From contig PAHO01000044.1 of NCBI GenBank assembly GCA_002705085.1, positions 1-64,000 of the forward strand: 64,000 nucleotides of DNA, in the 5' to 3' direction. This stretch comes from Phycisphaerae bacterium. GTDB taxonomy: Bacteria; Planctomycetota; Phycisphaerae; Phycisphaerales; SM1A02. Positions 15,904 to 24,208 of this stretch are shown in pieces (within the stretch, counting starts at the first letter, position 1; every line of letters begins with the position of its first letter). Position numbers and translations under genes: made by a program. Below the pieces are notes generated by a model that saw only the letters and a list, made by a program, of their open reading frames with translations, was not told the origin of the DNA and did no database searches.

Positions 15904-16829
15904 GCCTCGTGACTCCAGCCTTTGTGCCCGACCTCAACATCAGGGCCATCCGAATCGCAGACGGTGACACTCGGTTGGGCATCAAGCACGACGCCAATTT
16001 CACGCGCAGGAACTGGGATGTCTTGGGGCTCAATTTCTCGTGACACGGTGAACAGCAACTCGTGGTCTTCACCATCTTGGATCGCATCTTTCCAAGTTGC
16101 TCCCGGATGGCAAGGAATCGAATCTTTCTGAATCTCAATTTTGACACCACTGGCCAAAGCAATGGCCATGGCATCCTTCCCAAGGCCATCGGAAACATCC
16201 ACCATGGCGTGCAACCCGTCTCGCAACTGGTCACGCAGGCGCAATGCCTCTTTGATTCGAACCGGTGGCCTGAGGTGTCGTCCTGAAGCAAACGATCCTC
16301 CTAATTGTCCAGTGACGAAAAGTCGATCGCCTGGCGTTGCGTGGGACCGAAGTGCGGGATGTTGCGCGTGGCCTATGACGGTCACGGACAGATGAAGGCC
16401 GGTTAGACCCTGACCCTTCCGGATGCATGTGTCGCCACCGACCAAAGGGCATTCGAGGCGTTCAGATTCGGATTGAATGGATCGGTACAAGCAAATGGCA
16501 TCGTCGTGAGCCATTTCCGGAGGAAGCAGCGCTGTCGCGACTAAGCCAAGGGGGGCAGCAGCCATGGCTGCAAGGTCCCCCGCTGCCCTGCGTACGGCCT
16601 TCACGCCGACCTGTTCGAGGTCCGTCCCCGTAAGAAAGTGGAGGCCCTCGATGCACTGGTCAACGCTTACGACCAAGGGGGAATTGACAGGAGACAACAC
16701 GGCCGCGTCGTCACCGGGACCGACCAGTACCCCGCTGGGGGTCGAAGCAAAGGCCTCAATCGCGTGAAGAATCTGGTCCTCTTGAACGTTATGCCCCGAA
16801 AAGTGGCCACATTGATCAATCCTGTCCAT
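15900..16829 (-). CDS. thiL: Thiamine-monophosphate kinase
   Basis: Phosphorylates thiamine monophosphate to the active cofactor thiamine diphosphate using ATP. The 309-residue protein has the PurM-like fold with GPGDDAAVL near residue 40 (nucleotide and magnesium binding), VSVDQCIEGLHF and VGGDTCIRK. The late VDVSDGLGKDAM is the second metal-binding acidic motif. I start at ATG 16829, which overlaps the waaA stop by 14 bases; an ATG at 16862 is an alternative, and any longer start lies deep in waaA. Downstream it overlaps tsaE. Confidence 0.93.
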   Translation of the reverse strand: MDRIDQCGHFSGHNVQEDQILHAIEAFASTPSGVLVGPGDDAAVLSPVNSPLVVSVDQCIEGLHFLTGTDLEQVGVKAVRRAAGDLAAMAAAPLGLVATALLPPEMAHDDAICLYRSIQSESERLECPLVGGDTCIRKGQGLTGLHLSVTVIGHAQHPALRSHATPGDRLFVTGQLGGSFASGRHLRPPVRIKEALRLRDQLRDGLHAMVDVSDGLGKDAMAIALASGVKIEIQKDSIPCHPGATWKDAIQDGEDHELLFTVSREIEPQDIPVPAREIGVVLDAQPSVTVCDSDGPDVEVGHKGWSHEA

Positions 16830-18108
16830 CTTCGCCCCCACTTGCCGATGAATAAATTGCATCTCGATGCACCGACTCTTCTTTCTCCTCTGCGCCGCCC
16901 CGGTCTCTCCGGGGCGGCTGCGTGTATGCGGCAACTTTTGCCGCCAACCTGGACGCAACGCCTTGAGCTGAATGAGCGACCTGCATTCCGGCTTCGCCCA
17001 TTTGCATCCGACCCTGCGGATTGTTGAGCAGATTTGCCAGGCGATCCTTCAATTCGGAGTCTTTCACCACTTTGAGGGCGCCTGCTTCTTGCAAGGCTGA
17101 CACTGCGGGCAGGAAGTCTGAATGCATCGGGCCAATCAAAACCGGCTTTCCTGCTGCCGCCGGCCCCATGGGGTCGGAACCGTGACGATGTCCAAATGAC
17201 CTCCCCATGACCACAACATCCGCCAAGCCAAAGACGAGATCAAGTTCACCAAGGGTGTTTAAGACCACGGTGTCACCGAGGCCTTGTACATCAGTGCGTA
17301 GGCGGGACGGTGCAAACGACCGCGAGGCATCGTCGAACCACTCGGGACGGCGCGGGGCGACCACGACCTGACATTGTGATGGAGCGGATTCAGCAAAAAG
17401 TTTGTGCTCCTCTGGTGCCGATGATGCAAACAGAACCAAAGGTCGGTCGGCGTCGAGTCTGAGATCCAACCTCATGGCCTCAACGGCCGCAGGTTCAACT
17501 GAGGGGCGATCCCACTTCAAGTTGGGGCAAACAGACAACCGTTCGCGTGCCACTCCCATGCGAATAAAGCGATCAAGATCAGCCTCAGATTGTGCAAAGA
17601 CTTTCGTCAGGTTGACGTACCCGTCACGAAGGAGGGCGGGAATGCGTGCGGACTTCCGCATTGATCGGTCACTGATTCGTCCGTTGACAACAATCACTGG
17701 GATGCCGCGGTTTTTCGCAAGAGAAACCAACGTCGGCCAAACTTCAAGTTCCACCAGGACCAAGACATCGGGTTGAACCTGGTCAAGCCACCGATTGCAA
17801 CAGTGGCTGATGTCAAGAGGCCATTCCACTTGTTCAACGCTTGGATGCAGAGCCTGTGATCGCTGCCGACCGGACACCGTTGTGGATGAGCAAACAACAT
17901 CGACTCCAAGCTGGCAGAGCTCTCGGACCAGTTGGGCCGCAGCGTTGACTTCACCGAGACTGACAGCATGAACCACCACCCGGGGGCCTGATTTCGATTT
18001 CAGATGTATGGACTGGGCCAGACGGGACAGGTGCCTTCTGGTGCGAGGTCTCCACGGAGCCACCAAGACGAGGAGCGTCAACATGATGAAATCGCGCAAG
18101 AGCCTCAC
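16816..18108 (-). CDS. waaA: 3-deoxy-D-manno-octulosonic acid transferase
   Basis: Transfers Kdo from CMP-Kdo onto lipid A precursors at the inner membrane. The 430-residue GT30 enzyme has a short N-terminal membrane segment (FIMLTLLVLVAPW), the acceptor-site Glu in HAVSLGEVNAA, PDVLVLVELEVWP in the N-terminal lobe and GRSFGHRHGSDPMGPAAAGKP in the C-terminal lobe. With kdsB at 43.8 kb it indicates a genuine lipopolysaccharide pathway. The GTG start is preceded at six bases by TAGCAT, suggesting a leaderless message. The last 20 or so residues are charged and non-conserved, where the frame overlaps thiL. Confidence 0.93.
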   Translation of the reverse strand: MRLLRDFIMLTLLVLVAPWRPRTRRHLSRLAQSIHLKSKSGPRVVVHAVSLGEVNAAAQLVRELCQLGVDVVCSSTTVSGRQRSQALHPSVEQVEWPLDISHCCNRWLDQVQPDVLVLVELEVWPTLVSLAKNRGIPVIVVNGRISDRSMRKSARIPALLRDGYVNLTKVFAQSEADLDRFIRMGVARERLSVCPNLKWDRPSVEPAAVEAMRLDLRLDADRPLVLFASSAPEEHKLFAESAPSQCQVVVAPRRPEWFDDASRSFAPSRLRTDVQGLGDTVVLNTLGELDLVFGLADVVVMGRSFGHRHGSDPMGPAAAGKPVLIGPMHSDFLPAVSALQEAGALKVVKDSELKDRLANLLNNPQGRMQMGEAGMQVAHSAQGVASRLAAKVAAYTQPPRRDRGGAEEKEESVHRDAIYSSASGGEDGQD

Positions 18109-18114
18109 GACAAA

Positions 18115-18120
18115 ATGCTA
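18115..18120 (-). promoter_or_regulatory. Leaderless-type -10 (TAGCAT) for waaA
   Basis: The minus-strand hexamer TAGCAT ends six bases before the waaA GTG, and no Shine-Dalgarno is present. The same hexamer with six- or seven-base spacing occurs before the desaturase and the second FHA gene. Confidence 0.45.
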
Positions 18121-18159
18121 CATTTAACATTCCTCTGATGAATCAAGACATGTCCAGAA

Positions 18160-18897
18160 ATGCCCATTGAATCTCCTTACAAACTCGTGGTTGCCGCCAA
18201 GGATGGCACGGTGGTCAGAACCGTTGATCTGGCCCATCGGCGTGCCCTGAGCATTGGCCGGAGCCCTCGGTGCGACTTAACCATCGACATCGATTCGATA
18301 TCACGCCGACACGCCACACTGATCTTTCTTGAAGGTCTTTGGACCATGGTTGATTGCGGTTCAAAGTCCAAGTTTAAAGTCGACAACGAAAAGGTTGATC
18401 ACGCAGTGTTGTCCGAGGATCGTCCCATCCATTTGGGTGGGGCCTACTTCTGGCTTCAGGCCGCTCCAGCCTCTCCAGTTCGGCCGACGCCCCAAGCATC
18501 GTCCGCCACTGAAGAGCTCTGGTCCCCCCCCGCTTCGCCAACGACCGGGGCATCATTGACCATCATGGACTTGGAAGCACGCCCACTGCATCAGATTTCT
18601 TTGGAAGGTGAAGTTCGTACGCTTGGCACCTCACCTCTCGCCGATTGCCCCGTAGATCTTGATGGATGGGGTTCGATCCAGCTCGCGGTGGTTCACGAGC
18701 AATCAGGTCCGGCCTTGCTTGATGTCGGGCAAGAGAATCTCCTACGCCACCAAGCCGTCGCGTGCCGACGATGGGCCGGTCACCAACGAACGATTCTGCG
18801 CTGCGCGGGGTGCTTGTTGGAGTGGGAGGCGGAACAGCCAAATACGGACACTCAAACAGGCTTGTGGGAATCAATTCAAGATGATTCTCTTGGTTGA
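18160..18897 (+). CDS. FHA domain protein
   Basis: A 245-residue cytoplasmic protein. Residues 25-95 form a forkhead-associated domain, with LSIGRSPRCDLTI and SISRRHATLIF giving the GR and SxRRH phosphothreonine-binding residues. The second half (about 130-235) has a weaker FHA-like pattern (VRTLGTSPLADCPVDL) that lacks the SxxH motif, so it may be a degenerate second copy. It stands first in a run with another FHA protein and a rhomboid protease, suggesting Thr-phosphorylation-dependent signalling, but no kinase is visible in the window. The start at ATG 18160 has no strong Shine-Dalgarno; a TAACAT at 18125-18130 could be its -10. Confidence 0.85.
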   Translation: MPIESPYKLVVAAKDGTVVRTVDLAHRRALSIGRSPRCDLTIDIDSISRRHATLIFLEGLWTMVDCGSKSKFKVDNEKVDHAVLSEDRPIHLGGAYFWLQAAPASPVRPTPQASSATEELWSPPASPTTGASLTIMDLEARPLHQISLEGEVRTLGTSPLADCPVDLDGWGSIQLAVVHEQSGPALLDVGQENLLRHQAVACRRWAGHQRTILRCAGCLLEWEAEQPNTDTQTGLWESIQDDSLG

Positions 18898-18911
18898 TGC
18901 CGTGGATGGAG

Positions 18912-18917
18912 TAGCAT
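18912..18917 (+). promoter_or_regulatory. Leaderless-type -10 (TAGCAT) for second FHA gene
   Basis: TAGCAT ends six bases before ATG 18924. A weak TTGGTT lies about 16 bases further upstream, and no Shine-Dalgarno is present. The gap to the preceding gene is only 26 bases. Confidence 0.45.
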
Positions 18918-18923
18918 GATTCC

Positions 18924-19223
18924 ATGCTCGAACTTCATGTGTGTAACGCTGATGGTGCAATGCTGAAAGCATACGCGCTTGGCGAAAAAGAAGAAGTTCT
19001 GATCGGCCGTGATGAGGGTTGCGACATTCAAATCTCCAGTCGGGCAATCTCCAGAGAGCACTGCGTGATTGAAAGGACAAGCGAAGGTCTGGTCTTGAAG
19101 GATCTTGACTCATCCTCAGGCACTTTTGTAGACGGGAGCCGGATCACCAACATCGATCTGAAAAGCGGGATGGAGGCTCGAGTGGGTCCGGCCATTCTTC
19201 GCTTTTACGAAGCAAGCCTGTGA
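18924..19223 (+). CDS. Single FHA domain protein
   Basis: A 99-residue protein that is essentially one FHA domain. VLIGRDEGCDIQI, AISREHCVIE and DLDSSSGTFVDG hold the GR, SxxH and loop residues. The usual Asn in the NGT loop is Ser here (SGT), which may change ligand choice. It should bind a phosphothreonine peptide on an unknown partner. Its stop overlaps the GTG of the rhomboid gene (GTGA at 19220-19223), so the two are translated together. This makes the rhomboid or its substrate the most likely partner (inference). Confidence 0.88.
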   Translation: MLELHVCNADGAMLKAYALGEKEEVLIGRDEGCDIQISSRAISREHCVIERTSEGLVLKDLDSSSGTFVDGSRITNIDLKSGMEARVGPAILRFYEASL

Positions 19224-20188
19224 GGCCCTCGCCTACCCATGCCGTTCTCTTTGTCAGCGGTCTGCTCACCCTTTGGTATTTCGCGGATCCTGGAGCGGCC
19301 AGTCGGCTACTGGCCGTCCATGGCGTTCCTCGCAGTCAACTCTTTGGTCAACCGTGGCGAATCTTCACCACTGCCTTGCTCCATGGCGGAATCCTTCACT
19401 TTGTATTCAATGCCCTCTGGGCGATCAGGTTGGGCCTCCCATTTGAGTCGAGATATGGCAACCGGGCCTCTCTGTATTTCCTGTTTGCGGTTACCCCAAT
19501 GACGGTGGCATGCACGGTGATGTTTGGAAACGCCACCATCGGCCTCTCCGGCTGGGGCTTTGCTCTTGGCGGGTGGATGCTGGTCAGTCGTAGGTACGAC
19601 GAACGGCTTCGCTTGTCCGTGAGCGATGAGAGCATGGGAACACTGATCGTGTGGTTCGCACTAGGTTTTGTTTTTTCTTGGCTTAAGGTGCTTCCCATTG
19701 ACAACGTTGCTCATGCCGCGGGAGCGGCGCTTGGTGCCACTGGCGCGTTGTTTGTGTACCGCGCTGAGTGGCTTCAAGGCCGAAGCCTCAAGGCCAGGAG
19801 AAAAGCTTGGAAGAAGTCACTGAGCCATGAACGTGGACACAAGCCTGACCCTTTCAGTGTTGCACTCCATCGGCGAGATTTGAACGCCATGGCCCCAGCA
19901 TTTGATGCCCCAGAGCTCGTTCAGCACACGTCAGTTGAGGCTTGGGACCAATGGACGGAAGAGTTGATCGCCGCGGGCGATGAGACCAACGCAAAGCGAA
20001 CACTTTCGCTCGCCATTTCCATCTCAACACCTGCCGACCTTCCGGTCCGTCTGATGCGTTTGTCCAATCTGCAGCATCGAAGTGGGAATGAACACCTTGC
20101 CTTTGAGACACTGATGAAGGTGAACAAAAGCCACCTCCGCTTTGAGGAGAAGCAGCTTTATGATGACCTCCGAAAGCGGTATCCATGA
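19220..20188 (+). CDS. Rhomboid family intramembrane serine protease with helical C-terminal domain
   Basis: A 322-residue membrane protein. About six helices lie in residues 1-195. FTTALLHGGILHFVFNALW is the rhomboid helix 1-2 region, IGLSGWGFALGG carries the catalytic Ser of the GxSG motif, and DNVAHAAGAALGA carries the catalytic His, so activity is likely. Rhomboids cut transmembrane segments of substrates. Residues 200-322 are soluble and alpha-helical with a TPR-like look (WTEELIAAGDETNAKRTL), perhaps for substrate recruitment. It starts at a GTG overlapping the upstream FHA stop and overlaps trpF at its own stop by four bases. Confidence 0.85.
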   Translation: MRPSPTHAVLFVSGLLTLWYFADPGAASRLLAVHGVPRSQLFGQPWRIFTTALLHGGILHFVFNALWAIRLGLPFESRYGNRASLYFLFAVTPMTVACTVMFGNATIGLSGWGFALGGWMLVSRRYDERLRLSVSDESMGTLIVWFALGFVFSWLKVLPIDNVAHAAGAALGATGALFVYRAEWLQGRSLKARRKAWKKSLSHERGHKPDPFSVALHRRDLNAMAPAFDAPELVQHTSVEAWDQWTEELIAAGDETNAKRTLSLAISISTPADLPVRLMRLSNLQHRSGNEHLAFETLMKVNKSHLRFEEKQLYDDLRKRYP

Positions 20189-20796
20189 CCAAAGTGAAGA
20201 TCTGTGGCTGCCGAAGTGCAGCCGACATTGAAGCTGCTGCCGCCGCCGGGGCTGATTTTGCTGGCATGGTGCTGGCGCCTCAATCAGTGCGGTTCGTGCC
20301 TCAGGAATCCCGATCCCGCATCGTCGAAGCAGCCCGGTCGTGCAGCATCACATTGGTTTGCGTGCTGAGAAATAACCCAAAGCCGGCCGATCCAGCTGAG
20401 GCGGAACGCTGGTATCCAGGCGATATGGTTCAGTGGCATGGTGACGAAGGCTCTGAGTGGGCGAGCCTTGATCAGAGGCCGGCCATCCGCGCGGTATCCG
20501 GCGCAGATGGGCTTCGAAAGCATGGCAAGTTTCCATGCCGCCACCTGCTTGTTGACCATCCTGAGCCCGGATCAGGGCAAACATGGGACTGGGCCGCACT
20601 TCAATCAGACGCTCCTGAGGGCGACTGGTTCCTCGCCGGAGGGCTGGATGCCGAGAACGTTGGCGACGCAATACGGGCGCTCAATCCCTGGGCTGTCGAC
20701 GTGTCAACAGGGGTAGAGGCATCACCTGGTGAAAAGTGCCCCCAAAAGATCCGAGAGTTTGTGGAGGCGGTCAGGCGCTCTGTTCGTCAGGCGTAA
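20185..20796 (+). CDS. trpF: Phosphoribosylanthranilate isomerase
   Basis: Catalyses the Amadori rearrangement of phosphoribosylanthranilate in tryptophan synthesis. The 203-residue TIM barrel starts with VKICGCR (catalytic Cys7) and has the catalytic Asp in LLVDHPEPGSG. The phosphate-binding end FLAGGLDAENVGDAI and VDVSTGVE is intact. The start overlaps the rhomboid stop. Its last 26 bases overlap the trpE 3' end on the other strand, so two genes of one pathway converge here rather than sharing an operon. Confidence 0.94.
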   Translation: MTKVKICGCRSAADIEAAAAAGADFAGMVLAPQSVRFVPQESRSRIVEAARSCSITLVCVLRNNPKPADPAEAERWYPGDMVQWHGDEGSEWASLDQRPAIRAVSGADGLRKHGKFPCRHLLVDHPEPGSGQTWDWAALQSDAPEGDWFLAGGLDAENVGDAIRALNPWAVDVSTGVEASPGEKCPQKIREFVEAVRRSVRQA

Positions 20797-22210
20797 ACAT
20801 CTGCTCGGCCACCTCCACCGCCCGAGCAGAGGCGGCGGACTTCGATCGTGTCTCTTCAAATTCTGCTGAAGGGACGCTGTCTGCGACGACACCGGCTCCC
20901 GCTTGCAGCTGGACTCGCCAAGGGGGGCCGTCCGCTGGGATCACCATGGTTCGAAGCGCGATGGCCATATCGGCGTCACCATCCAGCCCCACAACCCCAA
21001 AACCACCAGCAAAGGGGCCGCGAGGGTGGGGCTCAAGCTCATTGATAATTTGCATGGCCCGAATTTTTGGCGCGCCGCTCACGGTGCCGACCGGAAGTGT
21101 GGCCGCCAACAAGTCCCACGCATCGAGCTCTGGACGCAGCGCGCCTTCCACCGTCGATGAAAGGTGCATGACGTGGCTGAAGCGTTCGACTTCTGCTTGC
21201 TTGGTGACTTTGATGGACCCAGGGACACACACTCGCCCCAAGTCGTTTCTTCCCAAATCAACAAGCATCGCGTGTTCGGCGTTTTCCTTCGCGTCCTGCC
21301 GGAGCTCCTGCTCGTTCCTGATGTCCTCGGCAGGAGTTGCCCCACGCCGGCGGGTCCCCGCAAGTGGGCGGTTGACCACATGGCGTCCTCGAGCCTGACA
21401 CAAAATTTCGGGACTGGCCGCAACCAAAACCACGTCTCCGCCCTGGAGGTAGCCCATGTACGGACTCGGGTTTGTAATGCGAAGGGCGCGGTAAATCTCA
21501 AAGGGATCGACGTCAGTTTGAACTTCAACCGAACGCGAGAGGACGACTTGAAACGCGTCACCGGCAGAAATGAACTCTTGGGCAGCGCCAACCGCGTGTT
21601 CGAAGGACGCTCGCGGGAAAGCCCCTTTGTCATCAACGCATGGCCGACGGTTGAGATCGTCTGGGACCAGTCCTCCCGGAATCGAAGTTGCGGGACGGCG
21701 AATCGCCTGCTCAAGTTCATCAAGAGCCTCTTCGCTCTGTGCTTCGGACTCGGAGTCGATGGCGACGTGTTGAAGGTGAACCACCTTGCGAACATGATCG
21801 AAGGCGACGGTGTCGACATACAGCCCAAAGGCCAAGCCTATTTGGTCTGGGTCGACCTGAATGGCGGTGGGCTCGGTCCATGCCGCAGCTTCATAGGCCG
21901 TCCATCCGACCCACCCCCCCCTGAAGGGAGGAGAATCTGGATTGTCAGAGCGAAGCAGTTCAAACGATGCGGCCCGCAATCGGTCCCATGGTGGCGGAGC
22001 CCCCAGCCGCGTCTCGACCACAGCTCGAGGGGAAGCGCCGAGGTAACTCCATCGCCCCATGACTCCCCCGACCTCGACAGATTCGAGAAGAAATGAAGGG
22101 GCATGGCGCTCATCGGGCGTGACCAATCGCCGATAGGCCAAAATTGGGGTGAGATCATCAGAAGGGATGGTTCTCGAAACAATCCGGGCCGTAGGTGACT
22201 GCGAAGCCAT
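20771..22210 (-). CDS. trpE: Anthranilate synthase component I
   Basis: Converts chorismate to anthranilate with ammonia from the glutaminase subunit (TrpG, not in this window). The 479-residue chorismate-binding enzyme has the full C-terminal core: GTRRRG, DLGRNDLGRVC, FSHVMHLSSTVEG, LPVGTVSGAPKIRAM and LQAGAGVVADS. The N-terminal regulatory region includes LESVEVGGVMGRWSYLG, the LLES tryptophan feedback site. It starts divergently from ruvC with only 29 bases between the starts and no Shine-Dalgarno. Confidence 0.95.
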   Translation of the reverse strand: MASQSPTARIVSRTIPSDDLTPILAYRRLVTPDERHAPSFLLESVEVGGVMGRWSYLGASPRAVVETRLGAPPPWDRLRAASFELLRSDNPDSPPFRGGWVGWTAYEAAAWTEPTAIQVDPDQIGLAFGLYVDTVAFDHVRKVVHLQHVAIDSESEAQSEEALDELEQAIRRPATSIPGGLVPDDLNRRPCVDDKGAFPRASFEHAVGAAQEFISAGDAFQVVLSRSVEVQTDVDPFEIYRALRITNPSPYMGYLQGGDVVLVAASPEILCQARGRHVVNRPLAGTRRRGATPAEDIRNEQELRQDAKENAEHAMLVDLGRNDLGRVCVPGSIKVTKQAEVERFSHVMHLSSTVEGALRPELDAWDLLAATLPVGTVSGAPKIRAMQIINELEPHPRGPFAGGFGVVGLDGDADMAIALRTMVIPADGPPWRVQLQAGAGVVADSVPSAEFEETRSKSAASARAVEVAEQMFTPDEQSA

Positions 22211-22219
22211 GATGTCGAG

Positions 22220-22231
22220 AATCTATAGGAT
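22220..22231. promoter_or_regulatory. Symmetric bidirectional -10 region between trpE and ruvC
   Basis: The 29-base gap contains the near-palindrome GAATC-TATAG-GATTC. On the plus strand TAGGAT (22226-22231) ends eight bases before ruvC. On the minus strand TAGATT (22220-22225) ends nine bases before trpE. Two start points could share one melted region. Confidence 0.45.
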
Positions 22232-22239
22232 TCACCACA

Positions 22240-22755
22240 ATGACGAACGGCCGGAACGCGCCAATTGTGCTTGGAATCGACCCTGGTTCTCGAAGATCCG
22301 GATACGCCGTGCTTTCGTCTAATCAAGATCGCCCTCACATCGAAGAGGTTGGCGTCATCGAATTGGACGGCTCCTTGGAGCTTGAAGACCGACTCGTCGT
22401 CCTCGCCGATGAGATTTCCGCCATCATCGATCAGCACCAGCCAGACTGCGCCGCACTTGAAGGCGTTTTCAGTCACGGAAAGTTTCCCAGATCAGCACTG
22501 ATCTTGGGCCACGCGCGAGGTGTGTGCCTTCTCGAGTGTCGAAGACGTGACCTCTCTGTGCTGACCGTAGCTCCTGCAGAAATGAAGAGGGTGATCGCAG
22601 GGTCTGGGCGCGCTGGCAAGGCTCAGGTGCAGCGTTCAGTTGCAGCGTGGTGCGGACTCGCAGCTCCCCCGGAGCCAAACGATGCCGCTGACGCGCTTGG
22701 CCTGGCCTTGTTCCAGTTGAGAAAACTCAGGCCTCAGGTTCGGGCACGAGCGTAA
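22240..22755 (+). CDS. ruvC: Crossover junction endodeoxyribonuclease RuvC
   Basis: Resolves Holliday junctions with RuvAB in recombination and fork repair. The 171-residue RNase H-fold nuclease keeps the four catalytic acids: Asp14 in GIDPG, Glu74 in ALEGVFS, and Asp148 and Asp151 in NDAADALG. Length and motifs are normal. ruvA and ruvB are not adjacent. Its last 29 bases overlap the convergent lipoprotein gene. Confidence 0.94.
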   Translation: MTNGRNAPIVLGIDPGSRRSGYAVLSSNQDRPHIEEVGVIELDGSLELEDRLVVLADEISAIIDQHQPDCAALEGVFSHGKFPRSALILGHARGVCLLECRRRDLSVLTVAPAEMKRVIAGSGRAGKAQVQRSVAAWCGLAAPPEPNDAADALGLALFQLRKLRPQVRARA

Positions 22756-23389
22756 ACCGAAGGACGACTTGTGTTCCTGGTGGTGGCATCAGGTCCGGGT
22801 TCGGCCGGAACACGGTTCCCGCCTGTTCAACCAAAGCACTGACGGGCTCCGAGTACGCCACGAGTTCATCGCCAAATGTTGCGAGGCCGACCACTGAACC
22901 TTCGTCGTCAGCCAAATACCTAGAGACGCCCTGCCACTCGACGAACATGCTCCCAGAGAAGACAAAGTGGCCGCTCAGGGGCCGACCGGTGCGGTGGTCG
23001 ATCACCAGGTCCTCCAGTTTGACGACGCCACCGTCATGCGCCATCAGCACTTCAAGTCGTGAACCCGATGGGCGCTTGGCCGGCTGGTCAAGTGCCGGAG
23101 GAGCCCCGGGACAGCCAGGGACGCCACCAGCCAACAACAGGGCCGCGTGGAGCTCTGAGGGGGGAACCAGAAGGGCAAAGAGGCTTTCGTGAGTCCGGGT
23201 CTCGGGAGTGCACACCGCCTGCTCAAGCCAGCCAGATCGAAGCAGGGCGACCGCCGGGACATGCACCTGACCTCTGGCCCGGACAACCGTGATGCCATTT
23301 GGAAATCGAACCTCATCATGGCGCGAGGATGGGGATTGGCATCCGAGGAAGAAAAGGACGCTTAAGCAGGTGAACCAACGCGACTTCAT
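22727..23389 (-). CDS. YdjY-domain-like lipoprotein
   Basis: A 220-residue exported protein. The N-terminal MKSRWFTCLSVLFFLGCQS is a lipoprotein signal with the lipobox cysteine at residue 17. The body (THESLFALLVPPSELHAALLLAGGVPG) matches YdjY-type domains found in planctomycete lipoproteins. Function is unknown; it probably sits on a membrane facing the periplasm. TAGGGT ends nine bases before the ATG with no good Shine-Dalgarno. The start lies almost back to back with the PTPS-fold gene on the plus strand. Confidence 0.75.
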   Translation of the reverse strand: MKSRWFTCLSVLFFLGCQSPSSRHDEVRFPNGITVVRARGQVHVPAVALLRSGWLEQAVCTPETRTHESLFALLVPPSELHAALLLAGGVPGCPGAPPALDQPAKRPSGSRLEVLMAHDGGVVKLEDLVIDHRTGRPLSGHFVFSGSMFVEWQGVSRYLADDEGSVVGLATFGDELVAYSEPVSALVEQAGTVFRPNPDLMPPPGTQVVLRFTLVPEPEA

Positions 23390-23414
23390 CTCGATGCGAC
23401 CCTATCGTATTTCT

Positions 23415-24176
23415 GTGGTTGAACTCACTCGTATCGTTCGATTTCACTTTGACGGAAGCCCTCGGCCCCTCGGGAGCAACGGCTACGCCGGTAGGCCGTC
23501 GATTTCGGGGCTCGCGCCCATGGTCGAGGTGCAAATCACCCTTCGGGGCGAGCCCGACCCCAAATCCCATTATGTGCTGGACATCAAGGTGTTTGACCGC
23601 TGGGCCAACGAACATGTGTTCCCCGCCTTCACGAATCCACCCGGCACCTCCAGTATTGAGGACGTCTTTCGTCGAGCGTTTGCAGGCGGCGATGTCCTCC
23701 CCCATGAGCTCATCGCCATCACCCTCAAGTTGACCCCCTTCGCTTCTCTTACCTTGGAAAAGTCAATGTCCGACACTCGCCCCACCCTGACCTACTCCCA
23801 GTCGTATGACTTTGCCGCCGCGCACTATCTGTGGGCCCACGAAGCAAATGAGGAACGCAACCGTGAGTTGTACGGAAAGTGCTCCGGCATTCACGGGCAC
23901 AATTACCAGGTGGAAGTCGTGGTGGAGCCCGAAGCCCAAAACCCCATACCATCTGGGGTGCTCGATCAAGTGGTCAACGAACACCTCTTGGATGCTTGGG
24001 ATCACCGGGTGCTCAATGACTTGGAAGATTTTCAAGACGTCCCGCCCAGCGTCGAGAGAATTGCCCAGAAAGCCGCAGACCGGCTGGCTGCCCCCCTGGC
24101 CGCCTGCAGCCTGAAGTTGCGGGAAGTTTCGGTGAGCGAAACAGATCGAACTCGAGCGCGGGTGCGTCTTGGGTAA
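23415..24176 (+). CDS. Tandem 6-pyruvoyl-tetrahydropterin synthase-fold protein
   Basis: About 253 residues with two PTPS/QueD-like halves. The N-terminal half (ELTRIVRFHFDG through FPAFTNPPGTSS) lacks the zinc histidines. The C-terminal half keeps them: FAAAHYLWAH and GIHGHNYQVEV hold the HxxxHGH-type ligands, and DHRVLNDL the later motif. The likely reaction is on dihydroneopterin triphosphate, giving a carboxy- or pyruvoyl-tetrahydropterin for queuosine or pterin synthesis. A degenerate N-terminal copy is unusual. I start at GTG 23415, which has TATCGT six bases upstream; ATG 23394 is the alternative, but it lies only five bases from the opposite gene's start and has no Shine-Dalgarno. Confidence 0.75.
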   Translation: MVELTRIVRFHFDGSPRPLGSNGYAGRPSISGLAPMVEVQITLRGEPDPKSHYVLDIKVFDRWANEHVFPAFTNPPGTSSIEDVFRRAFAGGDVLPHELIAITLKLTPFASLTLEKSMSDTRPTLTYSQSYDFAAAHYLWAHEANEERNRELYGKCSGIHGHNYQVEVVVEPEAQNPIPSGVLDQVVNEHLLDAWDHRVLNDLEDFQDVPPSVERIAQKAADRLAAPLAACSLKLREVSVSETDRTRARVRLG

Positions 24177-24208
24177 GATAATGAATCGGACATTTTGGAG
24201 AGCCAGAC

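Noticed and set aside
21164-22096. A 310-codon open frame antisense to trpE
   Set aside because: It lies entirely over the well-supported trpE gene, has no family resemblance, and follows from the strong codon bias of the opposite strand.
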